Numbered from the stretch's first letter, positions 35,013 to 48,664 are shown. The stretch: DNA of 64,000 nt from Cymodocea nodosa (GCA_036874045.1 CM072339.1:10609501-10673500), one strand, 5' to 3'. The notes: generated from the letters alone by a model not told the origin. Numbers and translations: made by a program.

Positions 35013-37238
35013 ATGGCTACTGGAAATGGTAATTTTTCTTTATATGAAGGCCAAAATCTTAATTGTCCTCCTTTATTTGATGGAATACATTTTGAATATT
35101 GGAAATATAGGATGACTGTTTTTCTTCAAAGTATAGATCATAAATTGTGGTTTATGATTTCTAAACCATATACTCCGTTAACTACTCCTTATAATACTTG
35201 GACAATTACTAGAAAAGAAAATGAAACTCTGAATGCTAAGGGCTTAAATATTTTATTTTGTGCATTGAGTTTTGAATAGCTCAGTAAAGTGTCGGCATAT
35301 AAATTTGCTTATGAGGTGTGGCATGCATTAGAAGTTTCACATGAAGGTACTTCTCAAGTTAAAGAGACAAAAATAAACATGTTGATTCATAAGTATGAAC
35401 TCTTTAAGATGCATGAAGACTAAAATATTTCTGAGATGTTTTCCAGATTTCTTGATATCATAAACTCTTTAAAATGTTTAGGAAATAATTTTGAACAGAA
35501 GGATTTGGTGAGGAAAATTCTCAGATCCCTAAGTTCTAAATGGTCTTAGAAAGTAACATCAATTGAGGAATCATGAGATTTAAATGTTTATACTATGAAT
35601 GAACTTATAGGAAATTTAACAACTTATAAAGTTCAATTAAATGAATCACTGAGTCACAACAAACTAAAAATGAAGAAAGAAATAGCCTTCGAAATTAATT
35701 CAGATTCTGATATATCTACTAATTCTGACGAGGATTTGATTTTGCTGACTAGGAAATTCAAGAAACCATGGAAAGCTAGGAAACAGCAAAGGAACAAAAA
35801 TGATAAACCCTCAACGTCAAAATCAGTGAATGACAATAATTCTTCATCCAAAAAGTATGTATGTTACAACTGTAAGAAACCTGGACATCTTTCTCTAGAT
35901 TGTCCTATGAGGAAAAATGAAAAGCAAAGTAGGACAAATCAGAAGAAGACGGCTCAGAAAAAGTTTTACAAGAAAAAGACTTTGAAGGTCACTTGGGATG
36001 ACACGTCTGAAGAGTCTGAATTTGAGGAATCAGCATCAAAATCTTCACATTCAGAAGGAGAACAAGAGTTAGAAGACGTTGCTCATGTGTGCTTCATAGC
36101 AGATGAGTCTGAGGTAATATCTGATCTTGAAAGTCATTCAGATTTCAACTTTGATGAATTATTATGTGCTTATCATGCATTATTACAAAAACTTAAAGCA
36201 TGTAAACTGGAAAATAAGAATATTAGAAAATCTTCATCCATTATGGAAGAAGAAAATTGTTTCCTGTCTACTACTTTAGAAAAGTTTAAATGTGATAATG
36301 AAAATCATGCTAGAGATTTGCAAAAATTTAGATTTAATGAATGTATCTTGCATGAACAAATACAGAATATAAATGCTGAAAAATTAAAGATAGAATCTGA
36401 AAATGAAATGTTGAGAAACAATATAAATGAACTTGAATTAGAGATAGAAAAATTAAAACTGAGAGAGCAAAATTTAAATTCTACCTTTGAGAAATGGAAT
36501 TTAAGTCAAACTAAGTTAGACAAACTAACTAGTACCCCTGCGGTGTCTTATAAATTTGGCTTAGGATTTGATTATCCTGAATATCCTGAATCTCTAGCCA
36601 ATAAAGGATTTATTAGTTGCAGTTCAAGTAAATCTAAGACTAAAATTCCTTTTATTATGAAACAAGGTAATAAATATGTAGAAGTAGGTACTTCAAGGGA
36701 TGAATCATGCAGTAATAATATAAATCAATGTGATTTGTCAAATTGTACTTCTAACATGACTATAAATGTTTCTAAAAATCTTGTTTCTTCTTTTGGAAAT
36801 TTAGTTTCTAATGTTTCTAAAATTTCAGACAATTGTAGTAAACTGAAAATTCAGAAACCTGAGCCTGTAATTCAATACACTAGTATTAGACCAATTACTC
36901 ATTCTACATGTGATAAAACTAAAAATTCTTGTGTAGAAAAAGATTTTGTATGTACGGAAAATGTTAATACAAGTACAAAATCTTGGTATGAACTTACTGA
37001 AATGTATGAGCATGACCAAAATAAGTTAACATCTGATAAAAAAATGTTTGGTCTTGATTATACTACATTTGAAAACAAAAAGAATGATTGCAAAAGCAAT
37101 AATGCTATATGTGAGTATGAAGCTAATGATAAATCAATAGTACTTACAACTAATAAGAATATAAATGATAATGTTAAACTATTTTTAAACAAAAAGAAGA
37201 AATATGCGTTTAATGAACTTGGTCCTCAACAACATTAG
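35013..37238 (+). pseudogene. Copia gag, copy C (no frameshift)
   Basis: 741 codons in a single frame, the best guide to the intact protein. Residues 1-190 capsid-like (LFDGIHFEYWKYRM; KYELFKMHED); CCHC knuckle CYNCKKPGHLSLDC at 35862-35903; KR-rich then acidic stretch; a coiled-coil-like segment rich in L, E and K (about 36370-36500); tail to FNELGPQQH. Only nonsense codons interrupt it: TAG 35277, TAA 35421, TAG 35547 and TGA near 35574. The first and third are shared with A and B. The final TAG replaces a tryptophan (QQHW in copy A), so gag probably once continued into protease in the same frame. Confidence 0.9.
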
Positions 37239-37272
37239 GTACCAAGAAAAAGTTTTTCTTAATTTGTGTTGT

Positions 37273-37505
37273 AGGAGGAAACAACATCAAAATGGATCTT
37301 GGACAGTGGAGCATCAAGTCACATGATTGGACAAAAAAGTCTATTACAAAATTTTACAAATACCATGAAAGGAAGTGTAACATTTGGAAACAAAAGCAAA
37401 GATAAAATCATAGGTATGGGCAATGTTCAAATAACTCCTACTTGTGTTATTTCGAATGTACTATTTGTAGAAAACCTAGGTGTTATTTTGAATGTGTTAT
37501 TTCGA
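37273..37505 (+). pseudogene. Copia protease, copy C, fused toward ORF3
   Basis: Active-site segment MDSGASSHM and GMGNVQITPTC are present. After FVENLG (about 37480) the sequence turns into a short duplicated ATTTTGAATGTGTTATTTCG phrase and then into ORF3 (LESDIAIDKTKVD). The short repeats at the junction suggest slippage or microhomology-mediated deletion. Confidence 0.8.
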
Positions 37506-39352
37506 ATGTACTTGAATCAGATATTGCTATAGACAAAACAAAAGTTGATAGTCTTCGAAAGGCTGTTGCAATAGAAAGTGCCTTAGAAGAATTAAAGCAG
37601 AAAACTTTTATGGAGCAATTTGAAAAGAAAACAGCAATACTTGAAAAGGAGAAATAGAAATGTTATAGAAGAAGGAAAGTCAGAAAAATTATGTCTAAGG
37701 AAACAAAGTCTATTGAAAAAGGAAAATCAGATGAAAATTTATTTCCAAAGGACAATGTATGTCTAGACATTGTACCTTATTGTGCATCTGATAAACTCAT
37801 CAGTTCCGAACACATTGAAACTGATGAAGATAATGAGACTTTATTTTCCCTTGCTAGAAAACTTGAGAAGAAATCCAAGTCAAATATGAGCTCAAGTTTT
37901 TCTATTAGTACAAGTCCTGATGATGCAGAAATTGACAAATCAGAGCATCAGGCACCTGACATTGAACAAGTTATTGCAAATATAATTGACAATGTTGAAG
38001 TAGTAACTAGTTCAAAGGCTGAATTGTCTGGAGTAGCAGATATTGAAATTGTTAAGACTCCAGAAGAGCTAAAAGTTAACCAGCCTTTTATGGAATCTAT
38101 AGAAGCAGAGTCTAAGAATTCACAGCATGAATCAATGGAATTATCTATTGAACAAAATGAACAATTACAGATAGATACATCGGTTGTAGAATTTGTGGAA
38201 AAATTGTACTCTAAACATTCTATAGAGACTGAACAGATGAATGTTGAGCATATTGACAATGTTCCTAACACTGTTGAAGCTGAAGAATCAAGCTTACCTA
38301 AGCAGCTTCAAGATAATATTTTGGAAGAGGAACAACATGACATTCATTTTGAAGAAGAGGTTCCTGAAGATGAATTAAACTCTGAATCACGACTTCAGGT
38401 ATCACCTTCTTTGTGTACAATATTAAAAATTCAAGGTAATGCAATTCATTTTAGATCTGAAGAAGCATTGCAGATATACAATAATCTGATTGCACGTCAG
38501 ATTCTACATGCTCGTCCAATAAAATTCAGAAATTTGTTGGAAATAAGAGATCTGTTTGAGTTTCAAGGCCTCATTAAATTCTTGCTAGTAGGAACGAAAT
38601 GGAAGCAATACACAAAGCTTATTGTAGCTTTTTATAGCAATCTGGACAAGAATGGAAATTTTTTGAAAACTTAAATAAATGAACAGGAGTTTATATTGTC
38701 TCCTGAGTTAATTTTTGAAGTTTTTGGATTAAAGAATGAAGGTGTTGTTGTTACCAACAAATTTGACATGATAAGACAACTGGAATGGAACATTTAGTCT
38801 TTATCAAAAATTCCAGATGTATATTCTGAAATGAGATTAATGGAAAATCTAAATGTAGAGGCAAGATTTATTGCAAATATATTGCATGCAAATTTATTTC
38901 AGAGAGTTGGACACAATTTGGAAGTCAGCAAAAGCTGTTTATATGAAACTTATGGCCTGCTGAATAGAATTCAAATAAATTGGTTTGATGTTTTTATGTC
39001 TCAACTACAGCATATGAGTTCAAAGTTATTTTATGGTGATGTTGTATGTAGAATCCTTACAAGCCAATTGACTTTATCTGACTGGCCCTCTGAAACTAAA
39101 GGCATGAGAGCATTTAGTGTCAAAGATTTGCAAAAATTCCAGGCCATGCATAAACCTCAACAACAACAACAACAACAACCTGATACAGACCATATACAAC
39201 AACAACAACAAAGTTATTCAGTTCAAGCAGAACAGCAAACCCAGCTACCTCTTGACTTAGATGTAGTGCTTAACAACATTAGAAATGATATTAGGCATCT
39301 AGGAGATAAAATATGTAATGCTATAAGTGATATACTTAGGAGGGGCCGATAA
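37506..39352 (+). pseudogene. ORF3, accessory retrotransposon protein, copy C, 5'-truncated
   Basis: Starts at the codon equivalent to about residue 140 of copy B. One long frame of 327 codons (37691-38674) covers the acidic middle and the first half of the conserved region; after a TAA at 38672 and a TAG near 38797 it continues to the stop at 39352. An early TAG near 37657 is also present. Glutamine-rich CAA repeats at about 39155-39215. The stops differ from those of A and B. Confidence 0.8.
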
Positions 39353-39837
39353 CTGTTTTTGTTTGTTTCTGAATACAAAATGTAATGTTTGTATTACTTG
39401 TTTGATTTGATTGAATAATACATTTTTCTGTAAATGTCTTCAATTATTATTCTTGTTTACAGAAAGAGTTGTTGTAATTATATCTCTTATATATATATAT
39501 ATATATTCTCTGTAATTATCTTTTTGATTAATGACAAAAAGGGGAAGAAATATTATAAAAAGATGATTATGATCTTAATTGCATATATATATTATAAAAG
39601 GAGATGTTATTTAAATGGTTATTGTAATCTGACAGGTGATAATTAGAAAACTAATACTTATATAATTATTGACATCTGAGAGTTTTAGTTCTGAGAGGTA
39701 AAATTTACACAAACAATAGAAATAAGCTTAAGTGAACTTAAGTCAACAAACAAGTTTGTTGAATTAAAAGTTAACCCAACAAAGGTGCTTTGTTGAGTTA
39801 AACATATTTCATAATTGATTTAATATGGTTTTGTCAT
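39353..39837 (+). other. 3' untranslated region of copia C
   Basis: Colinear with 15164-15647; TA run at 39488-39508 and internal AAAAAGGGGAAG run near 39536. No gene. Confidence 0.6.
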
Positions 39838-39855
39838 CATCAAAAAGGGGGAGAT
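39838..39855 (+). other. Polypurine tract of copia C
   Basis: ATCAAAAAGGGGGAGAT immediately before TGTTGAG. Confidence 0.85.
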
Positions 39856-40548
39856 TGTTGAGTATTTTCGTTTTGATGATGTGTGCTGAATGAAAATAAT
39901 CATATTTGCTCAATTACTATTGCTTGTGAAAAGAAATTAAAATCATCAATTAATACAAAAAAAGCTTACTGATATAAATACTTGTTTTTATTGGATCTGA
40001 AGTTAGTAACTAGTCATTTCGCTGTATTAATTTCTCATTTAGCTAAACGTTAAGTTAACGTGTGTTTTTATTGAAAAGCATGATATGTTTTAATGTTATA
40101 TCTTCTGTATCATGAACCGTGCACGCTTAGACAACTCGTTAAGTTGGAGTTTTGTTTGTATAGAGGTCACGTGAGAACTCGTTAAGTTAGAGGCTTAAAG
40201 GTTAAAATAGGTCACGTGATAACTCGTTAAGTTAGTGAGTAAAAGAAGAGATGAACTCGTTAAGTTAGTGTTATACACGTGGTGAAATTAGAAGTTACGA
40301 ATGTTGTATTGTATCACGTGAGGTGCACATGTTTAACTCGTTAAGTTAACATAACTAAACGTGTTGAGTTGCTATATTGAACACTAAGGCAATGCGTTAG
40401 GTTAGCGTTATAAACTTAAGTTGTTATTTTTGCACGTGGTAAAATTCTTATTATAAAAACATTTGTTTATTACTGGTTCGTTGAGTTATCATAACACAAC
40501 GGAAATGGTTCGTTGAGATAGCATAACACCACGAACTTAGTTCGTTGA
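39856..40548 (+). repeat. 3' LTR of copia C, truncated
   Basis: First 693 bases of the LTR; it stops inside the TTAGTTCGTTGAG motif and joins gypsy integrase sequence. No target duplication can be tested. Confidence 0.9.
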
Positions 40549-43460
40549 GAACTCTTTCCATATATTATTCTAAAAAGTGACATTCCTAAATTAGTTTTGT
40601 AAGCCCAAAGTGCATCTATTAACTTTATAGTCCAATCTTTTCTAGTAGAGTTAACTACTTTTTCCAAAATTAGTTTGATTTACTTATTTGCATTTTCAAC
40701 TTGTCCACTTGTTTGAGGGTGATATGAAATTGCAATCTTCTGATTTACTTCATATTTCTTCATTAAAATTTCAAAACTTCTATTGCAAAAGTAAGTTCCC
40801 TTATCACTAATAATAGCTTAAGGTACTCCAAATCTAGCAATTATATTAGTTTTTACAAAATGTTTGTTGTCATTGGTTTTTGTAGGAATTGCTTTTAATC
40901 ATTTAGACACATAATCTACACCTAAAAATATATAATTTTATTGATTAGATATAGAAAATAGACCCATAAAATCAATTCTCTACAGATTAAAGTTTCAACT
41001 TTAACAATAGGATTTAAAGGCATAATGTTTCTCCTTCATATCTTTCCTATTTGTTGACATTTTAAACAACTCAAATAGTATTTGTGAGCATCTTTAAATA
41101 ATGTTGGCCAATAAAATCTACATTGTAAGACTTTGACAATAATTTTTCCTAAACTAAAATGTCATCCACATGCTTGGTGATGACAGAAAGATAACATACT
41201 TTCATATTCCGCTTTTAGAATACATCTCTTTATGACTAAATCAGGATATTTCTTAAATAAGTAGGGGTATTCCCAATAGTATTATTTTACTCTAGAAAAG
41301 AATAATTTCTTATCTTGTCTATTCCAATCCTTAGGTGTTAATCCTATGACTAAATAATTAACTATGTCTACATACCAAGGCATTATTTCTATTATCATTA
41401 ATTGTTCATCAAGAAAGTGATCCTTAATCACAATTTTAGAATTTCTATTTGTAACCTTAACAAGTGATTAGCTACTACATTTTCACATCCTTTTTTATCT
41501 TTAATTTCTAAGTTAAATTCTTGCAATAATAATATCCACCAGATCAGTTTAGACTTAGTTGAATGATCTATGTATACTGTTACTTTAGTTCCAATTAAAT
41601 ATGATCTAAATTTTTCTAAGGCAAAGACAACAACTAATAATTCTTTTTTAGTAGTTGTATAATTTACATAAGCTTCATTTATGGTTTTACTTGCATAATA
41701 AATTACTCTAGGAGATTTTTCTATTTTTTTCCCTAGCACAACTCTTATAGTAAAATCAGATGCATCACACATTAACTCAAATAGGTGATTCCAATTAGGA
41801 GCTTGTATTATAGGAGTTATAATTAAACTAGTTTTAAGCTTAAAGAAAGCTTCCTTACAATTTCTATCAAAGTTAAATGGGATATCCTTTAACAAATTAA
41901 TTAAAGGTCAAGCTATTTTGCTAAAATCTTTGATAAATCTTCTCTAAAATCCATGTCTTAAAAATGATCTAATATCTTTTATTGATTTAGGTTTTGATAA
42001 ATTTGAAATAACTTATATTTTAGCTTTATCTACCTCTAGTCTTTTCATTGAAACAACATACCTTAAGACTATGCCTTGTTTCACCATAAAATGACATTTT
42101 TTCCAATTCAAAACTAGATTTTTCTCTACACAATGATTTAATACTAGTTCTAAGTTCTTCAAATATACTTCAAATGAAGTTCCATCTATTGTAAAATCAT
42201 CCATAATTATTTCCAAAAAATCTTTAGTCATTCTAGTAAAAATACCTTGCATACACTTTTGAAAAGTAGTTGGTGCATTGCATAATCTAAATGACATTTT
42301 TTTAAAAGCATATGTTCCATTAGAACATGTGAAAGTTATTTTCTCTTGATCTTCTAATGCTATTGGAACTTGGTTATATCCTGAATACTTATCTAGGAAA
42401 CAAAAATATTCCTAGTCTACTAATTTTTCTAATATTTGATCTAAAAATGGTAAAGGAAAATGATCTTTCCTAGTTATAGAATTCAACTTCCTATAATCTA
42501 TATACACACTCTAGTTTGATTAGATTCTTATGGGAATCAATTCTTGACTTTCATTCCTAATGACTGTTATCTTTGATTTCATAGGAACGACATAGATTGG
42601 ACTAACTCATGAGCTATCAAAAATCGAATATATGATATCATTATCTAACCATTTCATAATTTCCTTCCTAACTACTTCTTTAAGGTTTAGATTTAATCTA
42701 CATTTAGGAATTCTTACAAGTTTAGCATTTTCTTCTAAATATATATGATGCCAGCATATAGTTGAACTTAACCCTTTTATATCAATCATAGTTTAGCTTA
42801 TTGCTTCCTTATATTTCTTTACTACACATTTTAATTTAGAAATTTGATGCTATAATTATTGGATTGTCCTTTCTTCTTCAAGAAATCTATAGGTCAATTC
42901 AAGAGGAAATGGTTTTAAATTTAAATGTTGACCATTAGTAGCTAAAGTTCTTAATTTAACATTTTTGTCCCTAACATTAAATTTGTCTTGATTTCTTTTT
43001 ACTTTTATGCTTAAGTCTTTATCTAAATTTTCACTCCCTTCAAGATTTTTAGTATGTAATTGTATATTTAATTCTTCTTGCATCACATATTCTAACACGT
43101 CTCTTTCATCCTCTAGAAAGTTTACAGTGTGTAAGGACATTTCTAAATCTTCATTATCTTCTGGTTTGAAAACATTCAATCAAGTATCCTTATTACCATA
43201 GACTAATTTCATCATTTCATTTTTACAATTTATAATTACCCCAAAAGTTGCTTGAAATAGCATTCCCAAAATTAAAGATGTATCTTTGTTCTAATATATA
43301 GTTTTTTGAGAATCCAAAATAAAAATATCCACAAGATAAATAAACTTCTTAACTTTAATCAAGACATCATCTATTTTTCCTCTAGAGTATCTTATACTTT
43401 GATCTGCTAATTGAATGACAGTACTAGTAAGACTCAAGCCTTCTCTATTGTTGTGAAAAG
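40549..43460 (-). pseudogene. Athila-like gypsy pol (protease, RT, RNase H, integrase), decayed
   Basis: Reading right to left: protease around 43440-43200 (QLADQSIRYSRGKIDD; SLILGMLFQ), linker with LKPFPLELTYRFL (about 42890), reverse transcriptase 42790-42010 with IIMDDF as catalytic motif and MSFRLCNAPTTFQKCM, RNase H 41895-41430 (LMCDASDF kept; TTTKKELL where TTIEKELL is expected), zinc-binding region about 41220-41040, and integrase ending at 40553 in DALWAYKTNLGMS. Many stops and frameshifts. It lies directly left of an LTR (43501) with a decayed PBS-like sequence between, and gag is missing. The right-hand pol (61500-64000) is a better copy of the same family. Confidence 0.87.
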
Positions 43461-43500
43461 TTAAATCATAAACTTGTTTATACAGTAGTGCTAGAAAACT

Positions 43501-45445
43501 TGTTTAATTTATTTTTATGCTTATATAAATAAGTACTTTTAAAAGTAAACAAACAACCTTTCACACAAATTAGATATTAAATCCAATTTGTATTTTTAAC
43601 TGCAAGTGCATAGTGTATATTGTATTTGTATACAAGTACAGGTTGATCCTACAAAGATTGAGTAGGAATTGTGTACTATTCTAATTTTTATATTGGAGTT
43701 TATATGTGTTCAATTAAGCACTCTATTGAGTTACAATTAACTCCATGAACTGTTATGGCTAACTCAACGGACTAACCTTGTGGACTTAAGTTAACTCTAC
43801 GAGCCTACCTTTCTAATTAAATATTGCTATTTATAGAGGAATTTGGCCAACCATTGAGTAGTTCCACAGAATGTAAATAACACCAATTAAGCTCTTTAAT
43901 GTTAGTTAATATTAGATTTATCATTAAGCAACACTAATATTCAAATATTTCAAATAGTAACCATTAAAATGTTTAAGTATCTGGAACGAATCAAATTCAG
44001 TAAACAATAAAACTATTTTCTATTTTTTAAATCAAACAAACATAAAAACATCCATAATACTAACAATGATAACATTAATCATGATACAAAATAAACAATA
44101 CAACACTTTAATACTAAATGAAAACATAGATAATTTGTTGTTTTTGGTATTTTCATTTTGATATGTTCTTGAAGATGTGCGAAAGGTGAAATGTAAAAAT
44201 CTCTATGATAATAAAAACTTCTGTTACTACATGCAATACGATTACGCCACTGAAAACTTAATCACTTACAATCTTACCTCCTCTCCCTATAGAATCACGA
44301 ATCAAGAATTGTAAGATGATCTCTTCTTCAGCATACTGGCATCAACCCGAAACTAAGGCTAGAGCTTTACGATCTCCTAAGATATGAGTCAGTGCTTGGT
44401 GAAAATGGCTTCCCTTCCCGTGACGCGATCACTCCTCACAATGGTTGTCAGTCATCGTGTTTGGCTCGGAATCGACCTGACATTAAGAAAGTATCCTCAT
44501 AGACCTCTAATGGTTGGTGATTTTGGTGGTGATGTGGAGCTTCAGGGAACTTCTATCACTTCTTGCAGTTAGTGCAGTTCTCCAATCTACACACACGCTT
44601 TTTTCATCTTTTTCCTCTTCTTTTATATTTCTTTTCGTAATAACTACTTCTGTTTAAATGATCGATTGGATTTCCTTCATTCATATCAACGATGGTGATT
44701 TCTTCTTCATTCCATGAGTGAATTTCTGTGTAATACGTGCAATCGTGGTTTACCTTCAAATTTTCTTTTTCTGCAACTGCTATAGTGGCATATTAGAAAA
44801 TAAATAGTCCGTCGAGTTATAAATAACTCAACAGACTTACTTCGTTGATTTAACTATAAAACGCGTACAGTAAAGAAATAACTTATAAGCTACTAACACA
44901 ACACATTACCTTAGTGTATATTCAAGTAACTCAATGCGTATAGTTATACTAAATGAGTTAAACATGTGCAGCTCACATGACATAATAAAGCATTTAAATT
45001 CAATACGTGCATAATTCTAACTTAACGAGTTCAGATATTTCGGATACTTACACACCTAACTATCCAATGCTCAGATGCATTTCGGATAGTTAACAAATAA
45101 CTTACCATACATTCACTTAATCTTGTATTAAAGTTACAATATGTGTACTCCAGGAAATAATAAAATATTCTTTAAGCATTTAAAGCATAACTATCTAGTA
45201 TATGCAATATAACTTTCCAAAATAACAGAAAATTTGGATACTTAAGAATTAAAAACCTGTAATTCACCGACATCTCATAAATGTACTTAATTAACGTTAA
45301 TTCCTTGAAATTATGTAGATTCTTTCATTAAAACATATAACAGTGCAATTATAACATAATGACTTAATTCTCATATGATAAGCTAAATATTATGCAATTA
45401 ACCCTCATTTAACCATTAATATTATACACTTTTTCATTCTAAACA
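43501..45445 (-). repeat. Gypsy LTR, about 1.95 kb
   Basis: In element sense it begins TGTTTAGAATGAAAAAGTG (45445) after a purine tract and ends TAAATTAAACA (43501). Homologous to 51226-53264. Includes GTCGATCC-like sequence near 43650 and a GC-richer stretch (44270-44560) with short open frames that are conserved only as DNA. Serves as 3' LTR of the gag/F-box element to its right. Confidence 0.82.
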
Positions 45446-45460
45446 CTTCCCGCATACATA
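45446..45460 (-). other. Gypsy polypurine tract, decayed
   Basis: Element-sense TATGCGGGAAG; the equivalent at 53265 reads GGTATGGGGGGAG. Confidence 0.6.
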
Positions 45461-46800
45461 AATTTTGCTAGTCTATTAGCAAACTAAGATCTAACTAGTT
45501 GGTCTTTCTAAAGTGCTAGAATTAATTTTTCATTTTTCTTTTCTTTAGAATACATAAATTACTATATAGATATTCTGTATTTTCAGTAATCTATTTTAAC
45601 ATTGTTTTCTCCTCTTCAACTTGCAAATATATATTTAAAACATATGTAAATTACATACAAAATATATTAGCATCACATAAGTGTTAATTATATTATCATT
45701 TTTTTCTTCTTTTAACATCTGTTATCTTGAATTTTCCAATATGATTTCTAGAATAAATATCAACTATATACGAATCAAAACACAATCCAATTCAATATGA
45801 TTAAAACAAGCAGAATAATAAATTGTATCTCAAATAAACAACTTCAAAAGTCTATTCTAGATTCATAATTCAATAATCTTAGATAACAGAAAATATACTT
45901 GATTCAAAAGATTTCTGTATTTCACAAAACACTTTTATCTTTTCAGAACAGTATACGCATATTTGTACTTTAAAAGTTAATTTGAAAAACTTGAATCATA
46001 CAAGAGCTTTCTAGTATACCCATGTATCGAACTTTCAGTCAACAATCCTAGATCTAATTAGGATCTTAGGTTGCCAGATTTAAAGAGTCCTTTTCAGGTC
46101 AACAATCCTTACGTACCTATCTGCTCAAGTACAAAAGGCTCGTGATCAAACAAGTCAATAAACTCTCAAAGTTTTTCTCTTTTTTTTTTTCCTTTTCAAT
46201 ACAGTATATATTCATATTTCATTAATACAGATGCAATAAAATACAAATCTTGTATAATCCTACTTCTATAATTTACTAAAAATATGAATCCATATCAATA
46301 AGCTTATACTTTTTTTGTAATTTAATAAGATTTACACATAAATCATTCTACAAGTTTAATCAATCAAATTAAATGTATCTTTGATCCTATGTATTTTATT
46401 TAATCCAAAAATCAACATTTCAGCTCTTTTAGGATTTCAGATCATTTACTGAGTTTCAATTAAGCATTTTGATTTTTTTTTAAAATCGTGAAATTGTTAA
46501 ACTCATAAAATTCAGCAAAACATAAGATACTATATCTAAATTTGTATTAATAGTAAAATTTTGTAGTATCTTATATAAAATTTTAAATATAATATACAAG
46601 CAGTTACAATTCTTAAAAATTTGACAATCTCAATTATCAGATAGTTACTGGAAATTTCAATTAGTTACAGCAAATTCATAAAAAAAAAAAATTTCAATTT
46701 AGTTTCCGTAGAAATTTACAGCACCATTCTAATTCCTCTAATTAACAAAATTACTTGTATTTAATCTAATTACCTCCCCCCATATTTACATTTTGCATTG
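45461..46800 (-). repeat. Shared noncoding module, gypsy copy 1
   Basis: Diverged but colinear with 11318-12400 of copia A. Plus-strand landmarks: CTTGAATCATACAAG (45990), GTACCTATCTGCTCAAGTAC (46114), TCGTGATCAAACAAGTC (46140), TAAGATACTA (46522). A second GGGGGAGG-type purine run bounds it on the right (about 46774). No coding frame. Confidence 0.75.
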
Positions 46801-47299
46801 TTCTCAATGTAAAAGATTTTACAATAAATATAGTAAATGTTAGCAGGTATGAATATTGTTTCGTTGACTTAGCACCTAACTCAACGAACTTAATTCATTG
46901 AGTTACTAAATAACTCCATGAACTGAGTTTAAATGCAAATTCAGGATAAGTAATCAATTACATACCTTGTTATTTTATATCTCCTTCAATATCTTTCGAC
47001 TTTTGATTCTGAAAAACTTTTCATTCACAAATAAAAGCAGAATATATAACAAAATAATAACTTAACAACAAAACATAAATTGTTAAAGTAGTGTCTTGTG
47101 TGGAACCTAGGCTCTTATGCCTTTGGTGGCTCACAAGCAAGCTAGTTGGTTTCCTAGAACAAATACCAACAAACTAGATTGATATTTTGTTATTTTTTTT
47201 CTTTCCTTTTTATAAACTAAAATAAAAACTAAAAATTTTTCTTCCTTTTCTAAAAATAAATGCAAAGTACACACAACATTAAAAGTACAAAATCACAAT
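46801..47299 (-). other. 3' flank of F-box copy 3
   Basis: Holds a TTCGTTGACTTAGCACC / ACTCAACGAAC pair (46860-46890) and a conserved stretch, GTCTTGTGTGGAACC (47092) to ACCAACAAACTAG, also found at 54835-54915. No reading frame recognised. Confidence 0.5.
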
Positions 47300-48439
47300 T
47301 TAAGAACATGATTGAAAAGTAGTGACAAATGGAATAAATGTGTCAATCCAAGTAAATCTTTTAAGTATAATTCTTCTTGCTATTAATTCTATTTTAATGC
47401 AGTCTACTTTCTTTTTTAACTTGTAAACTTGCAGTATATTATTAATACTAAATATAAGTGTATTTCCATTAATGAATTAAAATGCAAAAAGAGATCCTTT
47501 TCTATTCCAAGATAATGTAGTTGTTTCTATTTCTACATCTAATTCAATATATTCCTCTTCCCATTTCTATTCATTTAGGTCTTTCATAATCCATATTTGA
47601 AATTTCCTCAATTCATCCCACCATCTAATCAGACATAAAGTAGGATCATCATATTCATTATACCACATTTCTAATTGAATTTTATCATATTCTTCAAATG
47701 GTGGTTTAGCTATATCACTAGGTATAGGTAATATTTCTATAAAGTCATTATCATAACTGTCTATGTTTACTATGTATAAATAAGTTCTAAATGTAACTGA
47801 TATATCTAACACTAAATATATATATCCATCAAGTATGATATGTATGTTGTTAATTAATGTTTTCTGTCCTAGATATATCATAGTATTTTAAGTCCAAGAT
47901 CTATTCAGAAAATTATACACACTTAGGCATAAATCCTCATCACAATTTTCAATTGGTCTCTAGTAATACAATTTTTTAGGAGTTGTCGACTTTTTATCAG
48001 AAAATGTTAATGCTGACTCACAATTTTCAGTTGGTACTTCAAATCTATTAGGCCTTCCTATATTCCATTCTTCTATAGTCATAGGATTTCTAATCAAAAT
48101 ATCGGGTAATAGAATTGCATACTTAGGTTTGGTTCTGTAAATAATTAATCATTCATCTATCCCTATAATATGATCTATTCTTTCTAATGTATTGGGTGGA
48201 ATTCCAGTAGTTTCTTCCATATTCAGATATTCATAGCTGGTTGAATTACGATTAAATGACTTCCACAAAAATCCATCTCTAATCTTAGTCATTTTTGTAG
48301 CTTGTAGTCCATGAAAATATTTTTCTTTGACACATTCTTTAATTTCCTTTGACACACAACACAATCTGCATAGATCTTTAGCTGATAAGTTACTTAGTAC
48401 TTCCCTCAATGCATCTAGTGGTAATTTCATCGATTCCAT
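47300..48439 (-). pseudogene. F-box/FBA protein, copy 3 (379 codons)
   Basis: A single frame from ATG 48439 to TAA 47300, 379 codons, a normal length for plant F-box/FBA proteins. F-box at residues about 5-45 (LPLDALREVLSNLSAKDLC, CVSKEIKEC). The rest is an F-box-associated interaction domain: EEWNIGRPNRFEVP, DGYIYLV, YLYIVNIDSYD, and CLIRWWDELRKFQIWIMKD, matching the usual FBA ending W-V/I-M-K-E/D. Known relatives recruit substrates to SCF E3 ligases. No frameshift, but about six nonsense codons (TGA after GIDE at 48149, TAG near 47960, TAA near 47890, TAG at 47567, one near 47460). The first and third are shared with copy 4. Lies just downstream of a gypsy gag in the same sense. Confidence 0.85.
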
Positions 48440-48664
48440 TGTTGTGATTCTGTAGAACATAAACAAAAATTTAATAGAGATAAAATTAACATAGCTACTT
48501 ACATACCCTCGTGGAGTTAGGTCATAACTCAATGGACTAAGTTTGTTGAGTTAAGTAATAACTCTACGATATTACTAACTACAATTAAACTTACATTTTT
48601 TTCTTTTTATATTTTTCTACTTATTATATTATACATAGTTACTTTAGTTATACTACTTCATTTA
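48440..48664 (-). other. gag/F-box spacer
   Basis: Contains the ACTCAATGGACTAAGTTTG palindrome motif (48527) and the upstream sequence shared with 1676-1864 and 56164-56340. An in-frame upstream extension of the F-box frame to 48532 exists but is less conserved than the ATG at 48439. Confidence 0.5.

Larger units (their letters stand above)
33290..40548 (+). mobile_element. Ty1/copia element C, internally deleted and 3'-truncated
   Basis: 5' LTR, primer-binding site, gag, protease, ORF3, polypurine tract and the first about 690 bases of the 3' LTR. Compared with A and B it also lacks the reverse transcriptase stub, RNase H, the noncoding module and the amino third of ORF3; protease sequence passes into ORF3 at about 37505. 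The 3' LTR breaks at 40548 into gypsy integrase. It inserted next to the ccsA fragment. Confidence 0.92.

Noticed and set aside
44384..44572. Open frame of about 62 codons starting MSQCLVKMASLP, similar to one at 52075
   Set aside because: The two lie at the same position in two gypsy LTRs. The protein versions diverge by frame and end differently, so the similarity is that of LTR DNA, not of a gene.
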